This document shows positions 55,258 to 64,000 of a stretch of DNA of 64,000 bases, piece after piece. Position 1 is the first letter of the stretch. Every line of letters begins with the position of its first letter. The stretch is from NCBI RefSeq assembly GCF_000368045.1, contig NZ_KB849235.1, forward strand, positions 83,448 to 147,447, in the 5' to 3' direction. Position numbers and translations under genes: made by a program. The notes beneath the pieces were generated by a model. The model saw only the letters and a list, made by a program, of their open reading frames with translations, was not told the DNA's origin and ran no database searches. The DNA is from Acinetobacter johnsonii CIP 64.6. Lineage in GTDB: Bacteria > Pseudomonadota > Gammaproteobacteria > Pseudomonadales > Moraxellaceae.

Positions 55258-55632
55258 ATGAATCATCCTTCAGAATTGAAGTATGCAAGTACACATGAAT
55301 GGGTGCGTATTGAAGGTGATCTTGTTGTAACTGGTATTTCAGACCATGCACAGGATGCCTTAGGCGATTTAGTCTACGTTGAAACACCAGAAGTTGGTCA
55401 ACAAATCACTGCTGGTGAACAAGCCGGTGTGGTTGAATCTGTAAAAACGGCTTCTGATATTCATGCACCGGTTTCTGGCACCGTGGTAGAAATCAATGCC
55501 AATCTGGAAGATGATCCTGACTTCGTCAATGATGACCCTTATGGTAAAGGTTGGATTTATAAAATCAAACCAGACAATATCGCAGATGTAGAACAACTCC
55601 TTTCAAGCACAGCCTATGAAGCGGGTCTATAA
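55258..55632 (+). CDS. gcvH: glycine cleavage system H protein
   Basis: The lipoyl carrier of the glycine cleavage system, 124 residues. Lipoate is attached to Lys63 in ESVKTASDI. AAGGAG lies 8 bases before the ATG at 55258; the upstream extension to 55237 is not supported. The other members of the system (gcvT, gcvP) are not in the window. Confidence 0.95.
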   Translation: MNHPSELKYASTHEWVRIEGDLVVTGISDHAQDALGDLVYVETPEVGQQITAGEQAGVVESVKTASDIHAPVSGTVVEINANLEDDPDFVNDDPYGKGWIYKIKPDNIADVEQLLSSTAYEAGL

Positions 55633-55656
55633 GCCTAGTATTCATATTTACGGCTC

Positions 55657-55686
55657 AAAAAAATCAGTCTGCGGACTGATTTTTTA
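55657..55686. terminator. bidirectional terminator after gcvH
   Basis: An almost perfect stem made of AAATCAGTC (55661-55669) and GACTGATTT (55674-55682) around TGCG is flanked by A and T runs. Confidence 0.9.
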
Positions 55687-55892
55687 CACCTATACTCTTA
55701 TTCTGATAAATTAACTCGATATTTATGTATTCATCTCGATTAAATACCTGCATTTATCACTATAATTATACTTTTCACGTGCATTATCTTATAATTTAAT
55801 TGTTCTAATTTCACAGCCGTGACCTAGCTTCTGCATAAAATAATAGCAACAGCTCACGTCCTGTAGCCTCTTCTTCGAACCAAAGGTTCTGC

Positions 55893-57070
55893 ATGTCTGC
55901 TCTCAATACATCATCACTATGGAATAAGTCTTTTATTCTTTGCTTAGTGAACAATCTGTTTTGTTCATCTTTTACTTTGCGCAGACCTCAATCCTCCCAA
56001 TCTATATTTTGAATGATTTGGGTGGAAGCCTTGCACAAGCAGGCTTAGCCATGACTTTGTTCATGGCATCGTCTATCGCAGTTCGCCCTTTTAGCGGACT
56101 CATTATTGAAAAATTGGGAAATAAGAAAACGCTTTTTATCGCGGAAGCCCTATTTTGTTTGTTTTCCTTGGCCTATTTGTTTGCTGATAATTTACAACTG
56201 TTGTTACTGGTTCGTTTTCTACATGGCATTTGGTTCAGCATCGTCACCACAGTTGCCGTACCTATCGTCAATGAGTTTATTCCAGAAAAACGTAAAGGCG
56301 AAGGCATGGGCTATTTTGTCATGTCCATTAATCTGGGGATTGTACTTGGGCCATTCCTCGGTTTAACCTTGATCCAGTCTGTATCCTATCCAATGGTCGC
56401 AGGAATTTTAGCGTTTAGTGTCTGTCTCGGTTTCTTGTTTTGCTTCTTTATCCCAATTCAGCAGACCACTCAAAAATTGACACCACCCGTGAAGCGCAAG
56501 CTCAGTATCCATGACTTTGTTGAAACTAAAGCCTTGAATATTTCAATTATGGGTATGATCGTTTCTTTTTCCTATGCCAGTATTATGTCGTTCATTTCAA
56601 CTTATGCAGAGTCTAAACATCTGCTGAACTACGCGAGCTTGTTTTTTATCGTCTTTGCGATTTCCATGATGAGTCTACGCCCGATTACAGGCAAAATTTA
56701 TGACCGTCGCGGAGCGAGCTATGTGATTTACCCAGCGATTATATTATTTAGCTTAGGACTTGTGATTCTCAGTCAGATTCAATCTCTGACGGGTTTATTG
56801 GTTGCGGCAGTATGCGTTGGCATGGGCTTTGGTTCTGCACAGCCTTGTCTACAAACTTTAGCTATTCAAGGTGCGGAAAAGCATCGGATTGGCCATGCGA
56901 CCTCCACGTTCTTTACCATGTATGACTTAGGTATTGCTCTTGGCTCTGTATTGTTGGGTCTACTCATTTCTAAGCAAGGTTATAGTTTCACCTATTTATT
57001 CTGTGCACTGACAACCATTTTAAGTTTATTGTTCTATGCCTTTATCACGAATAGAAAGAAAACCGCTTAA
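55893..57070 (+). pseudogene. MFS transporter broken by a frameshift
   Basis: The main frame from 55940 (TTG) to 57070 encodes most of a 12-helix major facilitator. It lacks the normal start. A second frame begins at ATG 55893, with AAAGG 6 bases upstream, and reads into MSALNTSSLWNKSFILCLVN, which is the missing N-terminus. The two join if one T is added in the T tract at 55959-55962, giving NNLFLFIFYFAQTSILPIY in one frame. So a -1 deletion in the tract separates the start from the body. TM3-4 region signature FLHGIWFSIVTTVAVP and NLGIVLGPFLG are normal. The substrate is unknown. A shortened product from TTG 55940 would lose part of TM1. Confidence 0.8.
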
Positions 57071-57117
57071 AATATCAGTCCGTATGCGCATAGCAATGAA
57101 CATACGGACTCAGAAAA

Positions 57118-58311
57118 TTAGGCGTCGGCCTTCTCTTCTTCAGCGTCTTTGGCTTTTTCAGCAATCGCTTGATCAAAAGACAAAACACTATTTGAGCTTA
57201 ACTGCGGGTTGGCACGACTACTCTTTAACTTAATCTGTAGACGTAATTCATTGACCGAGTCTGCATTTCGTAGCGCCTCTTCATAAGCAATTGCACCTTG
57301 ATTGTATAAATCAAACAAAGCCTGATCAAAAGTCTGCATGCCTAACTCTCGTGACTTCGACATCACTTCTTTAAGTTCGTGGAAATTCCCTTTAAGTATC
57401 AAGTCTGACATCAAGGGTGTATTAAGCATGATTTCCACTGCTGCTCGGCGACCACGCCCATCTTCAGTTCGCACCAAACGCTGTGAAATAATCGCCTTCA
57501 TATTGGAGGATAAGTCCATCAAAAGTTGATTGCGACGCTCATCTGGGAAAAAGTTAATAATTCGATCTAAAGCTTGATTTGCATTATTGGCATGCAATGT
57601 TCCAAGGCATAAATGACCTGTTTCCGCAAAAGCTATGGCATGTTCCATCGTCTCCGTGTCACGAATCTCACCAATTAAAATGACATCGGGCGCTTGGCGC
57701 AGAGTATTTTTCAAAGCATTGTGCCAAGAGTGACAGTCCACACCCACTTCCCGATGAGTAATCATCGATTTCTTATGCTTGTGTACATACTCCACAGGGT
57801 CTTCAACTGTAATAATGTGCCCTGCCGAGTTTTCATTTCGATGATCAATCATGGCCGCCAAAGATGTCGATTTACCCGACCCTGTACCGCCAACTACCAA
57901 TACTAAACCACGTTTTTCCATAATCACGTCTTTTAAAGACGTTGGAAGTTGTAACTTGGTGAAGTTAGGAATTTCCGCGGTAATCGTACGAATCACCATA
58001 CCTACATGTAGTTGCTGCTGAAAAACATTGACGCGAAAACGTGAGACATTGGGAACGCTAATTGCAAAATTACACTCCAGCTCAGTTTCGAACTCTAATC
58101 GTTGCTTTTCGTTCATTAAACTATAAGCAAAGAGTTTGGTCTGATCAGATGGCAAGTTTTGTTGACCCAATGGCTTCATAAGGCCCTGATGCTTAATACT
58201 TGGCGGAAAGTCTGCAGATATAAATAAGTCTGAACCACCATACTCAACCACTTTGCTGAGCATGTGAAACATCATCCGACGGGCTTCTTCTAAAAGTTCT
58301 GCAGAATACAT
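57118..58311 (-). CDS. pilU: PilT/PilU-family type IV pilus retraction ATPase
   Basis: A 397-residue AAA+ secretion ATPase. The PilU-like N-terminal segment GGSDLFISADFPPSIKHQG is seen near residue 25, CNFAISVPNVSRFRV near 81, Walker A GGTGSGKST near 141, the Asp box ITVEDPVEYVH, Walker B APDVILIGEIRDTETM and the His box CLGTLHANNANQALDRI. The C-terminal acidic tail is EKAKDAEEEKADA. Length and motifs fit PilU better than PilT. No pilT lies beside it in this window, which is unusual for the family. Confidence 0.85.
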   Translation of the reverse strand: MYSAELLEEARRMMFHMLSKVVEYGGSDLFISADFPPSIKHQGLMKPLGQQNLPSDQTKLFAYSLMNEKQRLEFETELECNFAISVPNVSRFRVNVFQQQLHVGMVIRTITAEIPNFTKLQLPTSLKDVIMEKRGLVLVVGGTGSGKSTSLAAMIDHRNENSAGHIITVEDPVEYVHKHKKSMITHREVGVDCHSWHNALKNTLRQAPDVILIGEIRDTETMEHAIAFAETGHLCLGTLHANNANQALDRIINFFPDERRNQLLMDLSSNMKAIISQRLVRTEDGRGRRAAVEIMLNTPLMSDLILKGNFHELKEVMSKSRELGMQTFDQALFDLYNQGAIAYEEALRNADSVNELRLQIKLKSSRANPQLSSNSVLSFDQAIAEKAKDAEEEKADA

Positions 58312-58506
58312 AGTGTTCTCTAAAAATTAGTGCAAATAGCTGACTTAAAAAGCATTTCTTTTATTCAAAATACAATTTTTTATCGTGTTCTTTCAGGCTT
58401 CTGATTTTGCATAAGTTTATGCTCTAGCTCAACCTAATTTATCGTTTGATAAATAAATTTTAGCTTATTTTTCAATTTATTATCTTCATTTATTGAACTG
58501 GAACAC

Positions 58507-58536
58507 AAAAAAAGACCTTTCAATGAAAGGTCTTTT
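58507..58536 (-). terminator. terminator of the DAHP synthase gene
   Basis: Arms AAAAAGACCTTT and AAAGGTCTTTTT around CAATG-type loop, with A and T runs on both sides, 15 bp past the stop. Confidence 0.88.
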
Positions 58537-58548
58537 TGGCTGCTTTGA

Positions 58549-59610
58549 TTAAGCACTACGTTGAACGGCATGACTGCGTAATGTGTCGGCAACCTCTAAG
58601 AGGACTTGCTCGGTTTTTTCCCAGCCTAAACAGCCATCGGTAACAGACTGACCATAGACCATGTCATCTGAAATTTTCTGATTACCATCAACCAAATGAC
58701 TCTCAAGCATGACACCACACACATTGCTTTGCGTGCGTTCCGCAACAATGCTACGCAATACATCAGGTTGATTGAGTGGATTTTTACTACTGTTCCCATG
58801 ACTACAGTCAATCACCAACGCGGGTAATTCACCTTTGACTTTATCTTGCATATGACGAATATCTGCTAAAGCATAGTTAGGCCCTGAGTTTGCACCACGT
58901 AAAATCAAGTGCGGCTTCGGATTTCCTTGGGACTGAAGCATACATGCCATGCCTTGCTGCCCAATTCCCATGAACTGGTGAGGGTTTGATGCAGACTGAA
59001 TCGCATCCAGAGCAATTTGAATTGAACCATCTGTGCCATTTTTGAAACCAATGCTGAATGGCATATGACTCGAAATTTCACGATGAATCTGCGACTCGCT
59101 GGTACGCGCACCAATAGCTCCCCATGCCAACAGATCGTCGAAATAAGCGGTCGCCATCGGGCTTAAAATTTCTGTAGCAATCGGCAAACCCATTTCAATA
59201 ATCGCTAAATACAATGCTCGAGACTGCTCTAATCCCAACTGCATATTGGAAGATCCATCGAGTAGAGGATCGTATAAAAAACCTTTCCAGCCCACCGTAG
59301 TCCGTGGTTTTTCAATATAGGCACGCATTACGAAGAAAATCTGATCTGAAACTTTGGTTTGTAATTGTTTTAACTTTTCAGCGTATTCTAAAACCGCAAT
59401 AGGGTCATGGATGGAACATGGGCCAGTAATGACCATTAAACGATGGTCTTTGCCTTCTAATATATTTTGAATGGTTTGACGCTGTTCAGCAATTTGTAGT
59501 TTTAATGGCGTTGAAAGTGGCAACTGCGCTTTGAGTTGCTGCGGCAAACTTAAAAGTGTTTCTTGAACTGTCGTTTGAGTACTTTGTAGTGCAGTATTTA
59601 GAGCATTCAT
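58549..59610 (-). CDS. 3-deoxy-7-phosphoheptulonate (DAHP) synthase
   Basis: First step of the shikimate pathway, the condensation of phosphoenolpyruvate with erythrose 4-phosphate. The 353-residue class I aldolase has the motifs ITGPCSIHDP (about 61-70), RAYIEKPRTTVGWKG, ARTSESQIHRE and CSHGNSSKNP. The family paralogue (Phe-, Tyr- or Trp-sensitive) is not certain, so I give no symbol. The leader before it is long and contains two aromatic-rich short ORFs and an attenuator (59651-59923), so expression very probably responds to aromatic amino acid levels. Confidence 0.93.
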   Translation of the reverse strand: MNALNTALQSTQTTVQETLLSLPQQLKAQLPLSTPLKLQIAEQRQTIQNILEGKDHRLMVITGPCSIHDPIAVLEYAEKLKQLQTKVSDQIFFVMRAYIEKPRTTVGWKGFLYDPLLDGSSNMQLGLEQSRALYLAIIEMGLPIATEILSPMATAYFDDLLAWGAIGARTSESQIHREISSHMPFSIGFKNGTDGSIQIALDAIQSASNPHQFMGIGQQGMACMLQSQGNPKPHLILRGANSGPNYALADIRHMQDKVKGELPALVIDCSHGNSSKNPLNQPDVLRSIVAERTQSNVCGVMLESHLVDGNQKISDDMVYGQSVTDGCLGWEKTEQVLLEVADTLRSHAVQRSA

Positions 59611-59650
59611 TGGTTTGTATCCTTTGGACTGTGGTCTTCAGTCCGATCTT

Positions 59651-59755
59651 TTATTTGAGCGTTATGGGTCTAATGGATTGCTGGGCTAAAGTCATAAATT
59701 GACTAAAGTAAAACCAATAAAAGTTGCTAAAGTATGAATAGCTAGTTGTTTTCAT
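59651..59755 (-). CDS. second aromatic-rich leader peptide, 34 residues
   Basis: A short frame from ATG (59753-59755) to TAA (59651-59653), with TTTTGGAG 7 bases before the ATG. It includes SYSYFSNFYWFYFSQF (residues 5-20): 10 of these 16 residues are Phe, Tyr or Trp. It ends 40 bp before the DAHP synthase ATG. In that gap the hairpin GGACT...AGTCC covers the approach to the synthase ribosome site. I infer that ribosome stalling on the aromatic codons sets the access of the downstream ribosome site, but the mechanism is untested. Confidence 0.8.
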   Translation of the reverse strand: MKTTSYSYFSNFYWFYFSQFMTLAQQSIRPITLK

Positions 59756-59788
59756 GAAGTACTCCAAAATTTATTAAAACAGCAGATA

Positions 59789-59820
59789 TAAAAAAACCTG
59801 ATCAGGGTTGCCGATCAGGT
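59789..59820 (-). terminator. leader attenuator terminator
   Basis: On the minus strand ACCTGATC (59813-59820) and GATCAGGT (59796-59803) form a perfect 8-bp stem, followed by seven T. It stands between the two leader ORFs. The loop contains GGCAACC, which can pair with GGTTGCC at 59833-59839 to form an alternative antiterminator stem. Confidence 0.88.
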
Positions 59821-59866
59821 ATTAACTAGGTGGGCAACCTTTTGATGCCCGAACGCGTTCAGGCAA

Positions 59867-59923
59867 TTATCTAAATTGCCAAAAGTAATAATTTGCGTTA
59901 GAGATTACAGGTTGCTTTAACAT
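59867..59923 (-). CDS. first aromatic leader peptide, 18 residues
   Basis: The frame from ATG (59921-59923) to TAA (59867-59869) reads MLKQPVISNANYYFWQFR. GAAG lies about 8 bases before the ATG. The consecutive Tyr-Tyr-Phe-Trp-Gln-Phe codons stand just before the stop. A stem GGCAATT...AATTGCC (59862-59880) covers the Trp-to-stop codons, a second stem (59847-59864) shares its GCC bases, and the terminator follows at 59789-59820. This is the standard layout of transcription attenuation by ribosome stalling. Confidence 0.85.
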   Translation of the reverse strand: MLKQPVISNANYYFWQFR

Positions 59924-60101
59924 TTTTATATCTTCAAAAATATGTTATGTGAAATTTAAAATACGCTGATTTTTTTGCTTTTACAACACTTTTTTATACA
60001 AAAAATTCAGTTCTATCCCGTTTAAGCCACTGCCTTCGCCTTTAACTCAATGGCCTAATCATGTTTGAGTTCATAAGAACAGGCGCTATATAGAGCCATG
60101 C

Positions 60102-62200
60102 CTAGTGTAGATTTAGCAACTGCATTTCTGCCTGCTGAGCACAAACAGGTGGACTAAACAGATAACCTTGCCCAATATGACAGCCCATATCTCTTAAAAG
60201 CTGCAATTGCATTTCAGTTTCAATCCCTTCAGCAACGATATCCATTGATAAAAGCGGGCCAAGTTTGGCTAACCCTTCGACAATGGCGTAAATCGATTTA
60301 TCATCACTTAAACGCTGCACAAAAGAGCAATCAACTTTAATAATATCAACAGGATATTCACGTAAATGAGTAAGAGAGGAATGCCCAGTACCAAAATCAT
60401 CCAGCGCTATTCGCACACCATTTGCTTTGAGTTTTTTTAAGGCACGAACCACATATTCATAGCCGCGTTCAGCCAAATGATATTCAGTAACTTCGATTTC
60501 AACAAATTTCGAGGGGATGCGGTAGGCTTTGAGACGTTTTAAAAAAATCTCTGCAAAATTATCACGCATAAACTCAACAGGTGCTGCATTAATTGAAATG
60601 GGTACAATGTGTAAGCCTTTTGCCCACCATTCAGTAATCTGCTTGAAAACCTGATGCTGCATAATCTCACCAATACGGCTGGATAACTCATAATCATTAA
60701 AAGCTGCTGCGATTCGTGCAGGGCTTTGAATGTTATTTTGATCATCACGCCAGCGTAATAGCGCTTCATAACCAATAATTCGTTCTGAATCTAAACAGAC
60801 TTTCGGTTGAAAGAAAGCCTCGATGGCAACATTACGAATAATTTGGTGCGCACAATTCAGTTGTTCAGATTGTTCCCGTACTGCATTAAACATATCCTGA
60901 TCAAACATGCGCATACCGCCACGGCCTTGTGCTTTAACATCATTAAGTGCTGTGTCGGCACATTTGAGTAACTCACTGAGGTCATTGGCATCATCTGGAT
61001 AGAGGCCACATCCAATGCTCATACCACCATTGATGTAGTTACCCGAAAATGTGATGGGAATCTCTAGTTGTTGCAAAATCTGCTGGGCAATTTGATTGAG
61101 CTCACCGATATCCTGCACATTCGGAATAATCACACCAAACTCATCCCCACCAAGACGTGCCAAGAAAGCACGCTCTTCTAAAATTTGTTTTAAACGTTTC
61201 GATAAAATTCTTAAAAGGTGGTCACCTGCCGCATAACCCAGTGTGTCATTGATGGTTTTAAAGTGATCTAAGTCCATCAACATGACGGCTAACTTTTGTT
61301 TTTTATCACGTGCACTGCTATACAGTTTTCTGATTTTTTCTTTAAACGCACGTCGGTTATTTAAACCGGTTAACTCATCACGTTCACTGCCTTGTTTTAA
61401 TTTTTGTTCGGTGAGATATTGCAGCGTGATATCACGTGAAACACATAAAATACTCTGGGTCTTTCCGTCAACATCAAGTATAGGTGTCAGAACATTATCC
61501 CAATAATAAACTTTACCATCCGATAAACTCATGCCGTTAAAACGGGAAATTTGGCCTTAGCCTGCATCATGCAATGCTTTTTTGGCTTTTTTACGCACCG
61601 CAGGAGGCAAAAGTTCGACCCAAGACATACCAAAGTCCTTAACATCTGCACTTCCCAATAACATGACACATGCCGACTTATTCATATGTGTGACCGTGCC
61701 ATCTGGCTCAACCACAATAATGCAGTCTACACTGGCATTTAACATATCCGAATGCGCACGTAACAGCGCCAAAGACTCGATATAAATTTTCATGCCCTGA
61801 TGAATATCAGTGCAACTCAGTTGAAATCCAGCCGTCGAGTGATCCATTTCACCTTGGACTAAGAACCAATGATACTGGCCCTGATGATTACGAATACGGC
61901 AGGTTTTTTCAAATGTGAGCTCGGCAATTATCGGTTGATGCAAAAATTCATCTAATGCTGGCACATCTTCTGGATGAATATATTCGACCAAATTGAAGCT
62001 ATCTGCAGATAAATCCATTCCTCCCACATACTTGCGTAAGGGTAAATTTATATATTTACAGACTTCATTATGAATCCAAAAAAGCTGAGGAATAGTATCA
62101 ATCAGATGGTGGTTTTTTTTGAAGTAGAACGCATTCCTGCCTGTTGATCATAAGCAATATTTTTAGATTTATTCTTAGGCTGTGAATGGGTTCGAGACAT
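60102..62200 (-). pseudogene. PAS-GGDEF-EAL cyclic-di-GMP protein, broken
   Basis: Two open frames in the same phase (61557-62027 and 60102-61532) are separated by one in-frame TAA (61557-61559), which interrupts the second PAS domain. The N-terminus starts at ATG 62200 (MSRTHSQPKNKSK) and shifts frame inside a tract of eight A (62113-62120); with nine A it would continue as NHHLIDTIPQLFWIHNEV into the first PAS domain. Full length would be about 699 residues. GGDEF is intact (LARLGGDEFGVII, about residue 337 of the intact chain), and so are the EAL signature (GYEALLRW) and the DDFGTGHSSL motif. The two lesions point to a decaying gene, but the last 476 residues could be made from an internal ATG (61530-61532). 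Confidence 0.85.
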
Positions 62201-62610
62201 AATAATTATCTGCAACTTAAACTTGCTGGTTTAGTCCATAACCAGACATATTGTTTAAAACAAGAAATCAAGCAAAGTTATGAAAAACAATGAAAAAAAC
62301 AAAAAAGTAAATATAAGTATAATGACTATGCGTGATTACCATCACAATATGCATCATATACAACTTATATAAGCGTATACCAATGAAAATTTGCAACTAT
62401 TACACAATTCAGACAAATAACTGAGCGCGGCTTTCAATAACACATGAGCATGCATTTAAGCAACATAACTAAGCCAAACAAATTTCAGTGAAAAACTAAT
62501 AATAACAATACATTATTTTAAGTAAAGACCGATAATTCACATAATGATTAAGTTTATTCTATTTACATAAAGACGTTATTCATAGGAGCTTTACGCCCTA
62601 CTTTTGTGCA
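62201..62610. other. intergenic region without a clear gene
   Basis: About 410 bp of very AT-rich DNA. The promoter of the PAS-GGDEF-EAL gene should be here. No convincing small ORF, repeat or RNA gene was found. Confidence 0.45.
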
Positions 62611-62661
62611 AAAAAATCAGAAGCCTGATTGGTAAATATTATCCAATCAGGCTTCTGATTT
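62611..62661 (-). terminator. strong terminator of the desaturase gene
   Basis: Perfect 19-bp arms (62614-62632 and 62643-62661) with a 10-base loop, followed on the minus strand by a T run. Confidence 0.92.
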
Positions 62662-62677
62662 AGTAGATAGTTGCAAG

Positions 62678-63847
62678 CTATGATTTAACGATTTTTTTCT
62701 TCAATAAACTCAAATTGTGTTTCAGAAAAGACTGTGTAGGGTCACTTTTTTCATAACATTCATTTGGCAGCGAGTATTTAGCCAACTTCACCCAAACAGA
62801 TGAAAACTGTTTGATAAAGCTCGCTTCATTGTAATGAATTCCATACTCTGCACACAGTGCTTTAATTTTGGGTGCGACTTGTGCGTAGCGATTGGCTGGC
62901 ATGTCCGGGAAAAGATGATGTTCGATTTGATGACTCAAGTTCCCGCTTAAGATATGCAAGGCCTGTGTCCCACTAAAATTACTTGAGCCTCGAATTTGGC
63001 GCAGATACCACTCGGCCCGTGTTTCATTGTCAATATTGTCCATTTCAAAGTTTTCAGCATCTTCAGTAAAGTGACCATTAAAAATCACAGCGGATGCCCA
63101 TAAACTACGAATAACATTGGCTACTGCATTTCCTGCAAAAACTGGCAGTGCATTTGGCCCAGCAATCATGGGGAAAAAGACATAGTCCTTAATCACTTGG
63201 CGTTTCATTTTCTGCCTAAAATCATATGACTCTACCCAAACTTCACGCCAAGTTTTTGTTTTATAGGCCACCACATCTTCTATATGCAGATTTTGTATAC
63301 CAACATACCACTCAAAAAACACCATCAACTGTGCAGCTAAAGGCAGATTCAGCAAAAAACGAGGTTCCCAGACCTGTGCATCGCTCACACGGACTAAGCC
63401 ATAGCCGACATCATGATCCATACCAACAATATTGGTGTAGGTATGGTGGATATAATTATGTGTATGTTTCCAGTCAGGGCCTGTGGCCATAGTATCCCAG
63501 TCATAATTTGTCCCATTGAGACTCGGGTCATTTAACCAGTCAAACTGACCATGCATGACATTATGCCCAAGCTCCATATTTTCTACGATTTTAGATACCC
63601 CTAATAAACCTGTGCCCAAAAGCCATACTGGAGGCAGCCATCCTGCAAACATAAGCAGCGCTCGTGCGCTTATTTCGCTATAGCGCACAAAATTTCGGAT
63701 TTTGTAAATATACTCAGCATCTTTTTCATTGAGACTTTCCATCACTTCACGACGGATCGCTTCAACTTTCACACCAAACTCTTCGACTTGTGCAGGACTT
63801 AAATATTTGGATTTACTGCTTTCACTAAAATAAACGGGAAGATTCAT
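62678..63847 (-). CDS. acyl-CoA/acyl-lipid desaturase
   Basis: A 389-residue integral-membrane di-iron desaturase. The three His boxes are HNVMH (95-99), HNYIHH (130-135) and HQIEHH (306-311), with further His at HTH (128-130). Two hydrophobic blocks flank them. It resembles the DesB/DesA3 type that inserts a double bond in saturated acyl chains with help of a ferredoxin reductase. The gene lies 12 bp downstream of such a reductase and has AAGAAGG before its ATG. Confidence 0.92.
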   Translation of the reverse strand: MNLPVYFSESSKSKYLSPAQVEEFGVKVEAIRREVMESLNEKDAEYIYKIRNFVRYSEISARALLMFAGWLPPVWLLGTGLLGVSKIVENMELGHNVMHGQFDWLNDPSLNGTNYDWDTMATGPDWKHTHNYIHHTYTNIVGMDHDVGYGLVRVSDAQVWEPRFLLNLPLAAQLMVFFEWYVGIQNLHIEDVVAYKTKTWREVWVESYDFRQKMKRQVIKDYVFFPMIAGPNALPVFAGNAVANVIRSLWASAVIFNGHFTEDAENFEMDNIDNETRAEWYLRQIRGSSNFSGTQALHILSGNLSHQIEHHLFPDMPANRYAQVAPKIKALCAEYGIHYNEASFIKQFSSVWVKLAKYSLPNECYEKSDPTQSFLKHNLSLLKKKIVKS

Positions 63848-63859
63848 ATCTATGCCTTC

Positions 63860-64000
63860 TTAAAGGTTGATCACAACAGGACTAACCGCCTGTGAAATGC
63901 ATAATTTAATTTGTGTGTTATTGTTTTGATCAAGCTCGCCTGTGAGCAGATTCCGCACCACACCCTGAACTTTGGTACATGAACAAGTATTACAAATGCC
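63860..64000 (-). CDS. ferredoxin reductase, C-terminal end (partial)
   Basis: The frame enters from the right edge of the window and ends at TAA 63860-63862. The 46 visible residues are a plant-type [2Fe-2S] C-terminus: GICNTCSCTKVQGVVRN carries clustered Cys and LCISQAVSPVVINL has the last Cys. It is probably the electron donor of the desaturase, and both appear to be one operon. The rest lies outside the window. Confidence 0.85.
   Translation of the reverse strand, partial: GICNTCSCTKVQGVVRNLLTGELDQNNNTQIKLCISQAVSPVVINL

Noticed and set aside
62328..62372. 14-codon His-rich frame
   Set aside because: It is very short, without a ribosome site, in AT-rich intergenic DNA.
1..64000. CRISPR arrays, tRNA and rRNA genes, prophage
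   Set aside because: No regularly spaced repeats, no cloverleaf or rRNA core sequence and no phage structural genes were seen on either strand by eye.

Overview
The window looks like chromosomal DNA of an Acinetobacter species. The base composition is moderately AT-rich, there is an IS17-like element, a DcaP-type porin, an aroQ-accB-accC cluster and a complete benzoate/catechol beta-ketoadipate block, and most proteins resemble Acinetobacter families. These assignments come from reading protein sequences and recalling families; no database search was possible.

Layout. 1-1135: a truncated unknown gene and an IS5-family element of 1040 bp. 1214-3307: a TonB-dependent siderophore receptor. 3422-3535: a 37-residue membrane peptide. 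3741-10877: a heavy-metal efflux block on the minus strand (czcA, czcB, czcC, a CzcI-like protein, czcD). 11008-16672: a short-chain dehydrogenase, a small membrane protein, an EamA exporter, a DcaP-like porin and an aromatic-acid symporter. 16954-29492: catM, divergent from a joined catBCA-benABCDE-catIJFD gene string that takes benzoate to succinyl-CoA and acetyl-CoA. 30583-32852: aroQ-accB-accC. 33595-38740: a guanidine-I riboswitch followed by two DUF1989 proteins and a 'urea carboxylase', read here as a guanidine degradation operon. 38890-42408: a LysR regulator, an acetyl-CoA acetyltransferase and a TetR regulator. 42473-43330: a second IS5-family element sitting in the stop codon of cysK. 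43330-47112: cysK, an ArsR regulator with the cysteine spacing of persulfide sensors, and a SulP transporter. 47346-57070: sstT, a DUF1275 protein, a DUF2058 protein, an MscM-like channel, an ABC exporter, an AraC regulator, gcvH and a frameshifted MFS gene. 57118-64000, minus strand: a PilU-like ATPase, DAHP synthase with a long attenuator leader, a broken PAS-GGDEF-EAL gene, an acyl desaturase and the end of its ferredoxin reductase.

Strongest unusual signals. (1) The DAHP synthase gene is preceded by two separate short ORFs packed with Phe/Tyr/Trp codons, with a terminator and a competing pairing between them; this looks like a tandem aromatic-amino-acid attenuation system. (2) A clear guanidine-I riboswitch shows that the 'urea carboxylase' operon is probably for guanidine. 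(3) A 37-bp inverted repeat covers the start codon of the SulP gene next to a SqrR/BigR-like regulator. (4) An IS element has entered the cysK stop codon and replaced it with another stop. (5) Several genes between 51.6 and 62.2 kb carry one-base indels or a nonsense codon.
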